In this document: positions 16,624 to 25,900 of the stretch, in pieces | Layout of the letters: each line of letters begins with the position of its first letter | How positions within the stretch are numbered: position 1 is the first letter of the stretch | Assembly (NCBI RefSeq): GCF_002893625.1 | Contig: NZ_PKMZ01000007.1 | Location: forward strand, 1-64,000 | Length of the DNA stretch: 64,000 nt | Direction of reading: 5' to 3' | Origin: Mangrovicella endophytica | GTDB lineage: Bacteria > Pseudomonadota > Alphaproteobacteria > Rhizobiales > Rhizobiaceae | Translations under genes and position numbers: made by a program | The notes under the pieces: model-generated | Seen by the model: the letters and a program-made list of their open reading frames with translations, nothing else | Databases searched by the model: none | What the model was told of the DNA's origin: nothing

Positions 16624-17553
16624 ATGACAACCACATGCGACCTGCCGCGGCTGGCCTTCATCGGCCTCGGCACCATGGGTGCGCCCATGGCCCGTCACCT
16701 GCATCGGGCGGGCTATCCGCTCGCCGTCTATGATAAGGCGGAGGCTCTCACGGAACCGTTCCGCACGATGGATGGCTGCCGGGTCGGCAACTCCGCGGCC
16801 GATGCCGCGGAGAGTGCTGAGGTCCTGATCACCATGCTTCCGACGTCGCGGCATGTGGCGTCGGTGCTGTTCGACGACGGAGCGGTAGAGCGTCTCCCCG
16901 CGGGATCGCTGGTCATCGACATGAGCACCAGCGATCCGGACGAACAGGACGAGGTCGCCAGGCGTTTGCGCCAGCAGGGCGTGCGCTTCGTGGATGCGCC
17001 GGTCTGCCGGGGGCGGGCGGAAGCGGAGGCCGGGCGCCTTCTCGGCCTCGTCGGCGGCGACGCCGCGGATGTGGAGGCGGCGCGTGCGATCCTGGCGCCA
17101 ATGTGCGAGCACGTCATTGCCACTGGAGCGGCGGGCTCTGCCATCCGGCTGAAGCTCGTCAACAACTACCTGTCGATGGTTCACATGGTGCTCGCCGCCG
17201 AGGGGCTGACCTTTGCGGCCAAGCTCGGCATCGCGCGCGAAACGGCGCTCGACCTGTTCTCCCGCACGCCGGCCGGCAAGGGCCAGCTCCTCACCAATTT
17301 CCCGCGCAAGGTCCTGTCCGGAGATGTCAGCCCGGACTTTCCTCTGCGGATGGGTCTGAAGGACCTGTCGCTTGCGATGAAGCTCGGTGCGGCGGTCGGA
17401 ACGCCGCTGATGCTGGGGGGAGCGGCGCGGGAGTTCTACGCCCTTGCTGAGCCCTGGGGCCGTGGCGGCGAGGACTGCACCGCGATGCTGCTCCTGATCG
17501 AAGATCTCGCCCGGGTCCCGGCGCAAGCCGGCTCCGCAGCCGCGCCGCTCTGA
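16624..17553 (+). CDS. NAD(P)-dependent beta-hydroxyacid dehydrogenase (HIBADH/6PGDH-like)
   Basis: A 309-residue protein of the 3-hydroxyisobutyrate / 2-hydroxy-3-oxopropionate (tartronate semialdehyde) reductase family. The Rossmann motif GLGTMGAPMARHL is at 15-27, VIDMSTSDPD follows near 98-107, and the catalytic Lys is Lys177 in IRLKLVNNYLS. The family includes sulfolactaldehyde reductases as well as semialdehyde reductases. Placed between a TauT-type transporter and a split transketolase, it may reduce or oxidise a hydroxy-aldehyde made or used by the transketolase. The exact substrate is unknown. Confidence 0.88.
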   Translation: MTTTCDLPRLAFIGLGTMGAPMARHLHRAGYPLAVYDKAEALTEPFRTMDGCRVGNSAADAAESAEVLITMLPTSRHVASVLFDDGAVERLPAGSLVIDMSTSDPDEQDEVARRLRQQGVRFVDAPVCRGRAEAEAGRLLGLVGGDAADVEAARAILAPMCEHVIATGAAGSAIRLKLVNNYLSMVHMVLAAEGLTFAAKLGIARETALDLFSRTPAGKGQLLTNFPRKVLSGDVSPDFPLRMGLKDLSLAMKLGAAVGTPLMLGGAAREFYALAEPWGRGGEDCTAMLLLIEDLARVPAQAGSAAAPL

Positions 17554-17589
17554 ACGGCCCGCGACCGCCGCGACACTCACGCCACTAGG

Positions 17590-18468
17590 ATGATTGCTGC
17601 CATGCAGAACTCGGATGCGTCTCACAGACAGCCGGCACCCCGCGTCACGGACGCAGCCGAACTGCGGTCCGTCGCCCGCGAGCTTCGGCGCCAGGTGATC
17701 CGGCTGGTCCGTCCGACCGGACAAGGTTATGTCCAGCAGGGACTTGGTGCGGCCGACCTGTTTGCCGCGCTCTACTTTGGGGAGATGCGGCTCGATCCGA
17801 GCGACCCGTCCTGGGCCGACCGCGACCGCTTCCTTCTCTCCACGGCGCATAATACCGCCATCTTCCATGCCACGCTTGCCGCCCGCGGCTGCATCGCGTC
17901 CGATACGCTCTTCTCCTATTGCAAGGACGGATCGCCGCTGGAAATCAACGCCTCCGAGCGGCTGGGGCCGGTGATCGAGGCGACCTGCGGCTCGCTCGGG
18001 CAGGGGCTGTCCGTCGGCGTCGGCATGGCCCTGGCGGCACGGCGCACCGGACGCGACTTCCGCTCCTATGTCGTCCTCGGCGATGGTGAGATGCAGGAAG
18101 GCCAGGTCTGGGAAGCCGCCATGGCGGCCGGCAGCTACGGCCTCGGCAATCTCTGCCTGATCATCGACTTCAACGAGATGCAGGTCGAGGGGCATATCGA
18201 TCAGGTCCTAAAGATGAACCCGGTCGCCGAGAAGTGGGAAAGCTTCGGCTTCCGCTGCGAGACTATCGACGGTCACGACTTCGATCAGATTTTCGCCGCG
18301 CTGAAGCGCTCCCGCGAGGCCGTGGACCGTCCCAGTTGCATCATCGCCAAGACGGTTCCGGGCAAGGGCGCTCCGAGCCTTGAAGGCATCTTCGGGCACA
18401 ACATCAAGCTGCCTGGCGAGACCGCCGAGCGTGCCCTGCAGGAACTCGACGCGGGAGAATTCGCATGA
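17590..18468 (+). CDS. Transketolase, N-terminal (TPP-binding) subunit
   Basis: A 292-residue protein equal to the first domain of transketolase. The TPP/Mg motif begins GDGEMQEGQVWEAAM (about 155-169) and ends at IIDFNEMQVEG. GLGAADLFAALYFGEM and LGQGLSVGVGMALA are further family marks. Its end overlaps the second subunit gene by four bases, so the two subunits are made together. Split transketolases are often specialised, for example apulose-4-phosphate transketolase and the sulfofructose transketolase SqwGH, rather than housekeeping. No pentose-phosphate genes are nearby, which supports a dedicated role with the transporter and dehydrogenase. Confidence 0.92.
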   Translation: MIAAMQNSDASHRQPAPRVTDAAELRSVARELRRQVIRLVRPTGQGYVQQGLGAADLFAALYFGEMRLDPSDPSWADRDRFLLSTAHNTAIFHATLAARGCIASDTLFSYCKDGSPLEINASERLGPVIEATCGSLGQGLSVGVGMALAARRTGRDFRSYVVLGDGEMQEGQVWEAAMAAGSYGLGNLCLIIDFNEMQVEGHIDQVLKMNPVAEKWESFGFRCETIDGHDFDQIFAALKRSREAVDRPSCIIAKTVPGKGAPSLEGIFGHNIKLPGETAERALQELDAGEFA

Positions 18469-19466
18469 GCTCGACCACTGCGGTCATGTCCGACGACCTG
18501 ATGGTCAACGACTTCATCACCCGTGGTGCCGCTGGGCCTGTGCCGCGCCTCTATGGCGACGCACTGGTGGTCGCCGCACGGGCGGACGAGCGCATCATGT
18601 GCCTGTGTGCAGACCTAGCGGGCGCGACCGAAACGGACGCGTTCCGCGATGCGCTGCCGGACCGCTTCGTCCATACCGGCATCGCCGAGGCGAACATGAT
18701 CGGCATGGCCGGCGGCATGGCTCGCTGCGGCCTTGTTCCGTTCGTCCACTCCTTCAGCGTCTTCGCCACGCGCCGCTGCTACGACCAGATCGCGATGCAG
18801 GTCGCTTATCCCCGGCTGCCGGTGAAGATCGTCGGCTTCCTGCCTGGCCTGACGACGCTGCTCGGTGTCTCGCACCAGGCCATCGATGACATCGCCCTGA
18901 TGCGGGCGCTGCCGAATATGACGGTGATCGAGCCCGAGGGACCGCGCCAGATGAGAGCTGCGGTGGAGGCGGCTCTCGCGGTGGATGGCCCGGTCTATCT
19001 CAGGATGAAGCGGCCGGATGCCGGCTACCATGACGATGGCGAAGGCTCGCCGTTGCTGCCGGGACAGGCCGAGATTCTGCGCGAGGGAACAGACGGCACC
19101 ATCGTCGCCTGCGGTCTGATGGTGGAAGCGGCGCTGGAAGCCGCCACCATCCTCGAGCGCGAAGGCGCCTCCGTCGGCGTTCTCAACATGGCGACGATCA
19201 AGCCGCTCGATCGCGGCACGCTCCTGCATATGGCCCGCCGGGCTCCGGTCATCGTGACGGCGGAAAACCACTCGATCGTCGGGGGGCTCGGCTCGGCAGT
19301 CGCAGAAACCCTGCTGGAAGCCGGCGTTTCCGTCGGTTTTGCCCGCGTCGGACTGGCTGATACCTTCGCGGAAGGCGGGTCGACGCCGTATCTCCTGAAG
19401 AAGTTCGGGATGACGGCGGACGATATCGCGGCAAAGTTCCGGGCGGCGGCTGGGCGGTCGTCGTAA
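18465..19466 (+). CDS. Transketolase, C-terminal (pyrimidine-binding) subunit
   Basis: A 333-residue protein covering the Pyr and C-terminal domains. The catalytic Glu that activates TPP lies in HTGIAEANMIGMAGGMA (about 67-83), followed by FSVFATRRCYDQI, and the C-domain shows VITAENHSIVGGLGSAVAE-type residues near 263-281. It starts inside the stop region of the N-terminal subunit. It is the last gene of the LacI-controlled operon; a TetR gene faces it from the other strand 73 bp on. Confidence 0.92.
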   Translation: MSSTTAVMSDDLMVNDFITRGAAGPVPRLYGDALVVAARADERIMCLCADLAGATETDAFRDALPDRFVHTGIAEANMIGMAGGMARCGLVPFVHSFSVFATRRCYDQIAMQVAYPRLPVKIVGFLPGLTTLLGVSHQAIDDIALMRALPNMTVIEPEGPRQMRAAVEAALAVDGPVYLRMKRPDAGYHDDGEGSPLLPGQAEILREGTDGTIVACGLMVEAALEAATILEREGASVGVLNMATIKPLDRGTLLHMARRAPVIVTAENHSIVGGLGSAVAETLLEAGVSVGFARVGLADTFAEGGSTPYLLKKFGMTADDIAAKFRAAAGRSS

Positions 19467-19539
19467 GCGTCAGAAACGCTCAAAGGTGCGGCCTAGATGC
19501 GCAGCTTGGACGATCAGGCGATGGACCTCATCGGCCGTC

Positions 19540-20091
19540 TCAACGCACGCGCATGCCGTTGAGGAGGAGGTCCACCAGATGAGCGACCCGCGGCACCGGT
19601 GCGCTGTCCTTTTCGACCGCAATGGCGATCGCGCTCACGACACAGATCATGTCGTCGAAGCTGGCGTCCTGACGGATGATACCCGCCTCCTGAGAGAGCC
19701 GAAGCAGTCGCTGCCCTTCCGCGGTGATCGCGTTACATCCAGGCGTTCCGTGTTGGATAACCGTCCCCAGTGAGGCAGCAAGGCTCTGGTAGACGCTCGT
19801 ATTGACCGCGAGCTCCTCCAGAAACCCACGTAGCGCGTCTGCGGGATCAGCATACGCGTCTCGCGCGCGGCTCGTCTCAGCGACCGAGACGAACCGCTCG
19901 TTGCTCGTGGCCGCCAAGAGCGCCTCCCGCGACGGGAAGCGGCGATAGAGTGTACCGATCCCAACCTTCGCTCGCTTGGCCACCTCCTCCAGCGAGACGC
20001 CTGCCCCTCGCTCCAGGAACAATTCCTCCGCCGCGACCAGAATGCGTTGGCGGTTCCGTTCCGCATCGGCACGTAGGCCAGCCTCAACCAC
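19540..20091 (-). CDS. TetR-family transcriptional regulator
   Basis: A repressor of about 183 residues with the TetR HTH NRQRILVAAEELFLERGAGVSLEEVAKRAKVGIGTLYRRFPSREALL and a helical C-terminal domain of the kind seen in SDR-linked TetR proteins (FLEELAVNTSVYQSLAASLG). I choose the GTG at 20091, giving VVEAGLRADAERNRQRI, because a GAGGACGG ribosome-binding site lies just upstream. The longer in-frame ATG at 20286 would run through the operators and into the divergent SDR gene. It probably represses itself and the SDR through the two sites at 20114-20158. Confidence 0.88.
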   Translation of the reverse strand: MVEAGLRADAERNRQRILVAAEELFLERGAGVSLEEVAKRAKVGIGTLYRRFPSREALLAATSNERFVSVAETSRARDAYADPADALRGFLEELAVNTSVYQSLAASLGTVIQHGTPGCNAITAEGQRLLRLSQEAGIIRQDASFDDMICVVSAIAIAVEKDSAPVPRVAHLVDLLLNGMRVR

Positions 20092-20113
20092 GCTTTTCCG
20101 TCCTCGTCTTGCC

Positions 20114-20158
20114 AAGTGGAGAATGCCTCCATATCGTAAGTGGAGCAATCCTCCACTT
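20114..20158. promoter_or_regulatory. Two tandem TetR-type operators
   Basis: Site 1 is AAGTGGAG-N5-CTCCATAT (20114-20134, imperfect) and site 2 is AAGTGGAG-N5-CTCCACTT (20138-20158, perfect 8-bp arms). Their centres are 24 bp apart. They fill the gap between the divergent TetR and SDR starts, so binding would block both promoters. Confidence 0.85.
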
Positions 20159-20176
20159 GCTTGAAAGGCTGATGGG

Positions 20177-20920
20177 ATGACGAAGCGGTTCGAACACAAG
20201 GTTGTGGTGATTACCGGCGGCAGCGACGGTATCGGGCTGGCGTCAGCGCAGCTCTTCGCGGAAGAGGGCGCCCGCGTGTACATCACCGCGCGACGCCAGG
20301 CCTTGCTCGATCAGGCTGTCGCTGAAATCGGTCACGGCGCGGTCGGCGTACAAGGCGATGTCACGAATCTCGCCGACCTCACGAGGCTCTTCGAGCGCAT
20401 CGAGCGTGACCACGGCAGGGTCGATGTCGTGTTCGCCAATGCCGGCATGCACGAGGCCGTCCCGCTCGAAGCCATCGATGAAACCCACTTCGATGCGATG
20501 TTCGGCCTCAACGTGAAAGGTCTGCTTTTCACCGTGCAGAAGGCACTGCCGCTGATGACGCAGGGGGGCGTGATCGTCCTCAATGGCTCGATTGCCGGGT
20601 CCAAGGCGTATCCCGGCCAGTCGCTCTACAATGCCAGCAAGGCCGCGGTTCGCTCCTTCGCACGGAGCTGGACCAACGATCTGAAAGAGCGGGGCATCCG
20701 CGTGAACGTTGTCTCGCCAGGTGGCACAGAAACACGACTGATCCGGAGCTTCTTCGACGCCAACCCGGGAGCCGAAGACGAAGTCATCAAGGGGGTACCG
20801 CTCGGGCGCCTGGGGCGCCTCGAAGATGTCGCGCGTGCCGTGCTTTTCCTGGCCTCGGACGAAAGCAGCTTCGTCGCGGGCCATGAGCTCTTCGTGGATG
20901 GCGGGGTCGCTGCGGTCTGA
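20177..20920 (+). CDS. Short-chain dehydrogenase/reductase (SDR)
   Basis: A 247-residue classical SDR with cofactor motif TGGSDGIG (about 14-21), NAG in FANAGM, catalytic Ser in LNGSIAG, the YNASK active site, and PGGTETRL after it. ITARR following the second strand suggests NADP preference. It is divergent from a TetR repressor with two operators between them, the usual arrangement for an inducible detoxifying reductase. The natural substrate cannot be told. Confidence 0.92.
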   Translation: MTKRFEHKVVVITGGSDGIGLASAQLFAEEGARVYITARRQALLDQAVAEIGHGAVGVQGDVTNLADLTRLFERIERDHGRVDVVFANAGMHEAVPLEAIDETHFDAMFGLNVKGLLFTVQKALPLMTQGGVIVLNGSIAGSKAYPGQSLYNASKAAVRSFARSWTNDLKERGIRVNVVSPGGTETRLIRSFFDANPGAEDEVIKGVPLGRLGRLEDVARAVLFLASDESSFVAGHELFVDGGVAAV

Positions 20921-21000
20921 TCCCTGAGCAGCAATGGTCGACGCGGTGGGCGCAGTGGATGACTGAAGCCGCGCATCGCCGGATCGCGCGCAGAGGCTGT

Positions 21001-21036
21001 GCAGAGGCGCCGCCCTCCCATAGACGGCGCCTCTGC
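21001..21036. terminator. Strong hairpin between convergent SDR and tauY, possible bidirectional terminator
   Basis: A perfect 12-bp stem (GCAGAGGCGCCG at 21001-21012 with CGGCGCCTCTGC at 21025-21036) and a 12-base loop lie between two convergent genes. There is no U-tract on either side, so classical intrinsic termination is uncertain. Confidence 0.55.
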
Positions 21037-21050
21037 GCGATCCCCTGCTG

Positions 21051-22448
21051 TCAGCCGCGCTCGTCCTGGAAATGATAGAGGTGGTAGAGGCTCCACTGGC
21101 CGAGCCGCCGGAACGGCGTCAGCAGGCCTTTGTGGGGCAGCTCGCCGCGGAAGATCGGAAGATCGGGAACATCCCCGGCGCGGCCGGCCACCAGCTGCGC
21201 CAGGCGGCGGCCCGCCTGGGCGGAGTACATGACGCCGTTGCCGCCATAGCCGAGCGCGTAGAAGGCGTTGGCCACGTCCGGAACCGGCACGATGCGCGGC
21301 ATCATGTCATGGCTGACATCGACCCAACCCCACCAGGAATAATCGAGTGGAACGTTCCGCAGCACAGGGAATTTGCGGGCCAGGCCCTCGCGGAGCGCCG
21401 CGAGATGGCGTGGGTTGGCAGCGTCGCGACCGGTGATCGCCGCCCGCGAGCCGATCTGCACCCGGTTGTCCGGCAGCAGCCGATAGTAGTGCCGCAGCGT
21501 GCGGGTGTCGGTCAGCGGCGATTGGGTCTTGAAGCCGCAGGCGGCCAGTTCGGACTCTGTGAGTGGACGCGTGACGATGCTGTTGGAGAGGATCGGCAGC
21601 AGCCGGTCGCGAAGGCGCCCGTGCAGGCTGCGCTGCCCGTAGCCCGCCGTCGCCACGGCGACGGCCCGCGCTCGTACCGTCCCGCCGGGTGTGCGCAGGT
21701 GATGGACGCCGTTGCGGGTGGTCCATCCCTCGACCGGGCTGGCCGGGTGCACCTTGGCGCCGAGCTGGCGGGCCGCGCGCAGGTAGCCGAAGGCAAGCTT
21801 TGCCGCGTGGATGGAGGTGCCGTCCGGCTCCCACATCGCGCCATGCGCCTCCTCATCCCGTACTGCGCCTTCGTGCAGCTCGGACCGCGACAGCATGCGT
21901 GCGCCGTAGCCGAAGGTCTGGCGGAGCAGCTCCGCCTCCTTCTGCAGCGCCGGCATCGCCGAAGCCTTATGGGCGACATAGTAGTGGCCGCCGTCCTGTG
22001 GCTCGCAATCGATCGCGTAGTCCTGGATCAGGGTCCGGAAATGGTCGAAGGCGTCGACCATCTCCGCGTGCAGACCCTTCGCCGTCGCGAGATCCCACCG
22101 CGCGATCCATTGCGAGCGCTTCAGCCGTCCGGCCGAAATCTGCGCCTGGCCGCCATTGCGGGTCGAGCAGCCATAGGCAACGCCATTCGCCTCGAGAACA
22201 TGCGCCTTGATGCCGAAGTCGCGGGCAAGGTGCAGCGCGCAGGACAGGCCCGTATAACCCGAGCCGATCACGGCGACGTCGACGTCGATATCGCCGGTTA
22301 CCGGGCCATCGTCCGCTGGCGGCGCTCCGGCCGTGCCGATCCAGTAGGTCGGCGCGTAGTCGCTCCCCCGGCCGGGCGAGCGTGCCGTCACCGGATCGTA
22401 GTGAGGGTCATAGGCCGTCCGGGAGCGGCCTGCTGTTGCAGCTGACAT
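21051..22448 (-). CDS. tauY: Taurine dehydrogenase large subunit (FAD-dependent, DAO family)
   Basis: A 465-residue FAD oxidoreductase of the glycine/D-amino acid oxidase fold. The dinucleotide motif is VAVIGSGYTGLSCALHLA with a following HVLEANGVAYGCSTRNGGQAQIS segment, as in OrdL/PuuB-type amine oxidases. I use the second of two close ATGs (MSAATAG), which has better spacing to AAAGG. The gene follows a small SnoaL-like protein and the taurine transporter genes on the same strand, the order tauABC-tauX-tauY. TauXY oxidatively deaminates taurine to sulfoacetaldehyde and ammonia, passing electrons towards cytochrome c. No taurine aminotransferase gene is present, so this is the likely entry enzyme. 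Confidence 0.82.
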   Translation of the reverse strand: MSAATAGRSRTAYDPHYDPVTARSPGRGSDYAPTYWIGTAGAPPADDGPVTGDIDVDVAVIGSGYTGLSCALHLARDFGIKAHVLEANGVAYGCSTRNGGQAQISAGRLKRSQWIARWDLATAKGLHAEMVDAFDHFRTLIQDYAIDCEPQDGGHYYVAHKASAMPALQKEAELLRQTFGYGARMLSRSELHEGAVRDEEAHGAMWEPDGTSIHAAKLAFGYLRAARQLGAKVHPASPVEGWTTRNGVHHLRTPGGTVRARAVAVATAGYGQRSLHGRLRDRLLPILSNSIVTRPLTESELAACGFKTQSPLTDTRTLRHYYRLLPDNRVQIGSRAAITGRDAANPRHLAALREGLARKFPVLRNVPLDYSWWGWVDVSHDMMPRIVPVPDVANAFYALGYGGNGVMYSAQAGRRLAQLVAGRAGDVPDLPIFRGELPHKGLLTPFRRLGQWSLYHLYHFQDERG

Positions 22449-22472
22449 GTTCATGGCCTTTCCCGGCGGTGC

Positions 22473-22862
22473 TCACTTGGCGTTCAGCACCGGCCGCTGC
22501 TTGCGCAGGGCCTGCTTGACGACGATCTGCGAGCCGCGAAACGTGAAGATGTCGGCGCCCTGCGCCTCGATGCGGCGTCCCTCCGCATCGGTGCCGCGGA
22601 AGGTCCATTCGGACACGCCGCGATCGCCGGCGACGAAGTGGGAGCTGTCGGCCCATTCCGCGTCGGGCATCGCAGCCCAGACTCCCGAAAATGCGGCTGC
22701 GATAGCGTCGGCGCCCTCGATGCGGGTGCCGTGAACCTCCGGGCCGGCGACGGTGTAGAACACGCAATCGGCGGCGATGTGCTTCATGATGCCGTCGATG
22801 TCGTGGCGGTTGAATGCTGCGAAGAGGTCGGCGAGATCGGCTGCGGTAATGGTGGCTGACAT
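22473..22862 (-). CDS. tauX: Taurine dehydrogenase small subunit (SnoaL/NTF2-like)
   Basis: A 129-residue SnoaL-like protein: ADLFAAFNRHDIDGIMKHIAADCVFYTVAGPEVHGTRIEGADAI is the usual cone-shaped-fold N-terminal half, and SEWTFRGTDAEGRRIEAQGADIFTFRGSQIV the second half. TauX of taurine dehydrogenase is, as I recall, a protein of this size and fold. It lies 24 bp before tauY and after the tauC permease. Fold alone says little about function, so the call rests on its position between tauABC and tauY. Confidence 0.78.
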   Translation of the reverse strand: MSATITAADLADLFAAFNRHDIDGIMKHIAADCVFYTVAGPEVHGTRIEGADAIAAAFSGVWAAMPDAEWADSSHFVAGDRGVSEWTFRGTDAEGRRIEAQGADIFTFRGSQIVVKQALRKQRPVLNAK

Positions 22863-23012
22863 GCTGTCTCCTGTCGGGTGTCCGTGAGCTCGAGGCGAGC
22901 GCAGGCATGCGCCGCCGATCGCCCGTCGGTGGTCGTCTCTGACGGCCGCTTTCGCGGCAGCCGGTGCTGGGGGATGGAGTGGGCGGCCGGCGGCCGCCTG
23001 GATCGGTGCGGC

Positions 23013-23879
23013 CTAGACGCGGCCCTTCCACGGAACGAAGACCCGCTCGAGGCGGCGGATCAGCATGTCGAAGGCCACCGCGAAGATCCCGATGACGATG
23101 ATGCCCATGATGACCGTATCGCTGGCGAGATACTGCGCCGCGTTCAGGATCATGAAGCCGAGACCGCGGGACGAGGCGACCATCTCTGCCGCGACCAGCG
23201 TCGTCCAGCCGACACCGATGCCGATCCGCATGCCGGTGAAGATCTCCGGCAGGGCCGCCTTCAGGATGACGTGGAAGATCACCTGGAATTTGGTCGCGCC
23301 CATCGCATAGGCCGCGTGGATCTGTTCCAGCGAGACGGAGCGCACGCCGGCCCGTGCGGCGATCGCCATCGGCGCGAAGATGGCGAGGAAGATCAGGAAG
23401 ACCTTCGGGAACTCGCCGATGCCGAGCCAGATGATGATGAGCGGAAGATAGGCCAGCGGCGGCAGCGGACGGTAGAACTCGATGATCGGATCGAAGAGGC
23501 CCCGCGCGAAGCGGTTGACGCCCATGAAGATGCCGATCGGAATGGCGGTGACGCAGGCGAGAAGGAAGGCACCCATCACGCGGCCGAGGCTTGCCAGCGT
23601 GTGCTGGATGAGGGTGGAGTTCGCCACCCCGTCGGTCAGGGCCAGGACGAACTTGTTCCAGACGGCGATCGGCGAGGGCAGGAAGAGCGGCTTCACCCAG
23701 CCCAGCTGCGTCGCCAGGAACCACAGGCCGATCAGTGCCAGGCCGGTGGCGATGCTGATGAGGCCGCTGGCGCCGCTGCCCGGCGCGCCGTAGACCTTGC
23801 CGGGTGCGGCAGGCCGTGCCGCCCGGCCCAGCTTAAACACGCGCTGCACCGGCCTGTGCGAGAGCTCGCTCGTCGCCAT
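23013..23879 (-). CDS. tauC: Taurine ABC transporter permease
   Basis: A 288-residue permease of the TauC/SsuC class with about six helices, [13 protein letters not shown] near 57-69 and the coupling loop [32 protein letters not shown] start it at [12 protein letters not shown]; it overlaps the end of the ATPase gene by 47 bp. Overlapping starts, shared direction and the adjacent taurine genes make taurine import its likely role. Confidence 0.9.
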   Translation of the reverse strand: MATSELSHRPVQRVFKLGRAARPAAPGKVYGAPGSGASGLISIATGLALIGLWFLATQLGWVKPLFLPSPIAVWNKFVLALTDGVANSTLIQHTLASLGRVMGAFLLACVTAIPIGIFMGVNRFARGLFDPIIEFYRPLPPLAYLPLIIIWLGIGEFPKVFLIFLAIFAPMAIAARAGVRSVSLEQIHAAYAMGATKFQVIFHVILKAALPEIFTGMRIGIGVGWTTLVAAEMVASSRGLGFMILNAAQYLASDTVIMGIIVIGIFAVAFDMLIRRLERVFVPWKGRV

Positions 23880-24660
23880 AGATGATCCCCAGAATGGTTT
23901 CGCGCATTTCGATGAAGTCGGGACTCGACTTGATGGCGCGGGCATTGCCGCTGGCGAGGAAGCGCCGGTTGAAGTCGAGTTCGTAGGTGTGGGTGATCCG
24001 GCCCGGCCGCGGCGACATGACGATCAGGCGCGAGCCGAGGAATAGCGCTTCTTCCACGCTGTGGGTGATGAAGAAGACCATCTTGTTGGTCTGCTGCCAG
24101 ATCTGCAGCAGGAGCTCCTGGATGGTCTCGCGGGTGAGGGCGTCGAGCGCCGCCATCGGCTCGTCCATCAAGAGCATGGCCGGGTCGCAGGTCAGCGCTC
24201 TCGCAATGCCGACGCGCTGCTGCATGCCGCCGGAGAGATGGTAGATCATGTGCCTGTGGAAGTCCTGCAGGCCGACGAGCTCGAGATTGCGCTCCGCCCG
24301 GGCCCGACGCTCCGCTTTGCCGACGCCCTGCAGCTTCAGCCCGAACTCGGTGTTGTCGATGACATTGAGCCAGGGCAGCAGGGCATGCTTCTGGAACACC
24401 ACGCCCCGGTCCGAGCCGGGCCCGGTGATGGGGTTGCCGCCCAGCGTGATCCGTCCCTGCGTCGGCGACAGGAAGCCGGCCATCATGTTGAGCAGCGTGG
24501 TCTTGCCGCAACCCGAGGCGCCGAGCGCCACCACGAAGTCGCCGGGATCGATGGTGAGATCGACACCCTTCAGTGCGACCACGCCCTCGCTGCTGAAGAG
24601 CCCGGGATAGATCAGGCTGACGCCGCTGACCCTGACCTGGCTGGCTTTGGCATCGATCAT
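23833..24660 (-). CDS. tauB: Taurine ABC transporter ATP-binding protein
   Basis: A 275-residue ATPase with Walker [18 protein letters not shown]-loop [14 protein letters not shown], signature [15 protein letters not shown], Walker [16 protein letters not shown] and H-loop [24 protein letters not shown] is characteristic of TauB. I start it at [20 protein letters not shown]; upstream in-frame sequence is low-complexity and overlaps the binding-protein gene region. It lies 67 bp after tauA. Confidence 0.92.
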   Translation of the reverse strand: MIDAKASQVRVSGVSLIYPGLFSSEGVVALKGVDLTIDPGDFVVALGASGCGKTTLLNMMAGFLSPTQGRITLGGNPITGPGSDRGVVFQKHALLPWLNVIDNTEFGLKLQGVGKAERRARAERNLELVGLQDFHRHMIYHLSGGMQQRVGIARALTCDPAMLLMDEPMAALDALTRETIQELLLQIWQQTNKMVFFITHSVEEALFLGSRLIVMSPRPGRITHTYELDFNRRFLASGNARAIKSSPDFIEMRETILGIIYGDERALAQAGAARV

Positions 24661-24727
24661 CGAACACGCTCCGGGAAGGCGACGGGAGCTTCGGCGGCCG
24701 TGGCCGCCGAGGCAAGGCAGGCCGGTG

Positions 24728-25750
24728 CTACTTGGCCGCTGCCGCGGCGAAGCTGCCGTCGACATGGGGGCTGTAGTCGTCCAGCGCGGAGTCGATCTGC
24801 TTCTGCGAGACGAGGAACTTGGCGCTTTCGGTCAGCGCCTTTACCGCACCGCCGCCCTCGCCGAGCCACGTCGCGGAGGCCTGCTCGCTGGCAGTCGGGA
24901 ACTGCAGGAGCTTCAGGGCTCCGACAACATCGGCCGGGTTACCGCCGATCAGCTGGACCATTCCCTTGACTTCCGGCGAATCCTCCGTCCAGCTGGCGCC
25001 GTTCTTCGCATAGTCTGCGTAGGAGTCCGCCAGTACCTTGGTGAAGGCCGTCATGAAGGCGGCATTGTCCTCGGCAAAGCCCTTGTCGACGACGAGGCCG
25101 TCGAAGGTCGGCACGCTGGCGGCACCGATCTCGCCGGAATCGGCGATCACCTTGCCGGTTTTCTCGATCTCCGAGAGAGCCGGCGGCCAGACATAGGCCG
25201 CGTCGATATCGCCGCGCTGCCACGCAGCCACGATCTGCGGCGGCTGCATGTTGAGGATCTCGACCTTGCTCGGGTCGATGTTCCAGACCTGCGTCATCCC
25301 GACAAGCAGGTGGAAATGCGAGGTGGAGACGTAGGGAACTCCGACCTTCTTGCCGACGAGATCGGCGGGCTTCTCGACGCCCGATCCGTCACGCGCCACC
25401 AGCGCTTCCGACTTGCCGATGTTGTCCAGAATCCAGAACAGCTCGAGATCGACGCCCCGCGTTGCGGCTGCCGTCGTGCCGGTGGAGCCGAGCACGCCGA
25501 TCGGCACGTCGCCGGAGGCAAGCGCAGTCGAGATATCACCGCCCGAACTGAACTGGCGCCACTCGATGGTGTAGCCGGCTTCCTTGGCGGCCTTGTCGAA
25601 GCTGCCGTCCTTGATGGCGCTGAGGAACGGGCCGACAATCTGCTGGTAGCCGACGACGACCGATTCTTCCGCGCAGGCAGCATTGACTTGCATTGCTGCC
25701 GCAAAAGCAATCAACCCGACTACATATTGTGCTTTTCTGAATATTCGCAT
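24728..25750 (-). CDS. tauA: Taurine-binding periplasmic protein
   Basis: A 340-residue binding protein with a signal peptide ([24 protein letters not shown], cut near ACA-EE) and TauA marks: [43 protein letters not shown], and the [14 protein letters not shown] segment. It is the first gene of the minus-strand tauABCXY operon and is divergent from tauR, with paired TauR-like sites between them. Confidence 0.93.
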   Translation of the reverse strand: MRIFRKAQYVVGLIAFAAAMQVNAACAEESVVVGYQQIVGPFLSAIKDGSFDKAAKEAGYTIEWRQFSSGGDISTALASGDVPIGVLGSTGTTAAATRGVDLELFWILDNIGKSEALVARDGSGVEKPADLVGKKVGVPYVSTSHFHLLVGMTQVWNIDPSKVEILNMQPPQIVAAWQRGDIDAAYVWPPALSEIEKTGKVIADSGEIGAASVPTFDGLVVDKGFAEDNAAFMTAFTKVLADSYADYAKNGASWTEDSPEVKGMVQLIGGNPADVVGALKLLQFPTASEQASATWLGEGGGAVKALTESAKFLVSQKQIDSALDDYSPHVDGSFAAAAAK

Positions 25751-25847
25751 GTCAGTTCCTTCTCGTTGAAGTCACTCTTGATGCCGGTCTGCAACTCTTC
25801 GATGAAATCTCTTGGCATTATTGGTAAGGCTCGATTGCCACGGCCGC

Positions 25848-25879
25848 GTATATCCAGATAGAAACTTGCATAAGGCCAG
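25848..25879 (-). promoter_or_regulatory. Two direct repeats resembling TauR sites
   Basis: On the minus strand CTGGCCTTAT (25879 down to 25870) and CTGGATATAC (25857 down to 25848) lie 22 bp, two helical turns, apart. They resemble the CTGGAC(C/T)TAA direct repeats that I recall for Rhodobacter TauR. They sit between tauR and tauA, where an activator of the tau operon would bind. Confidence 0.6.
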
Positions 25880-25900
25880 ATTGATTGAGGTAGGCGACGC

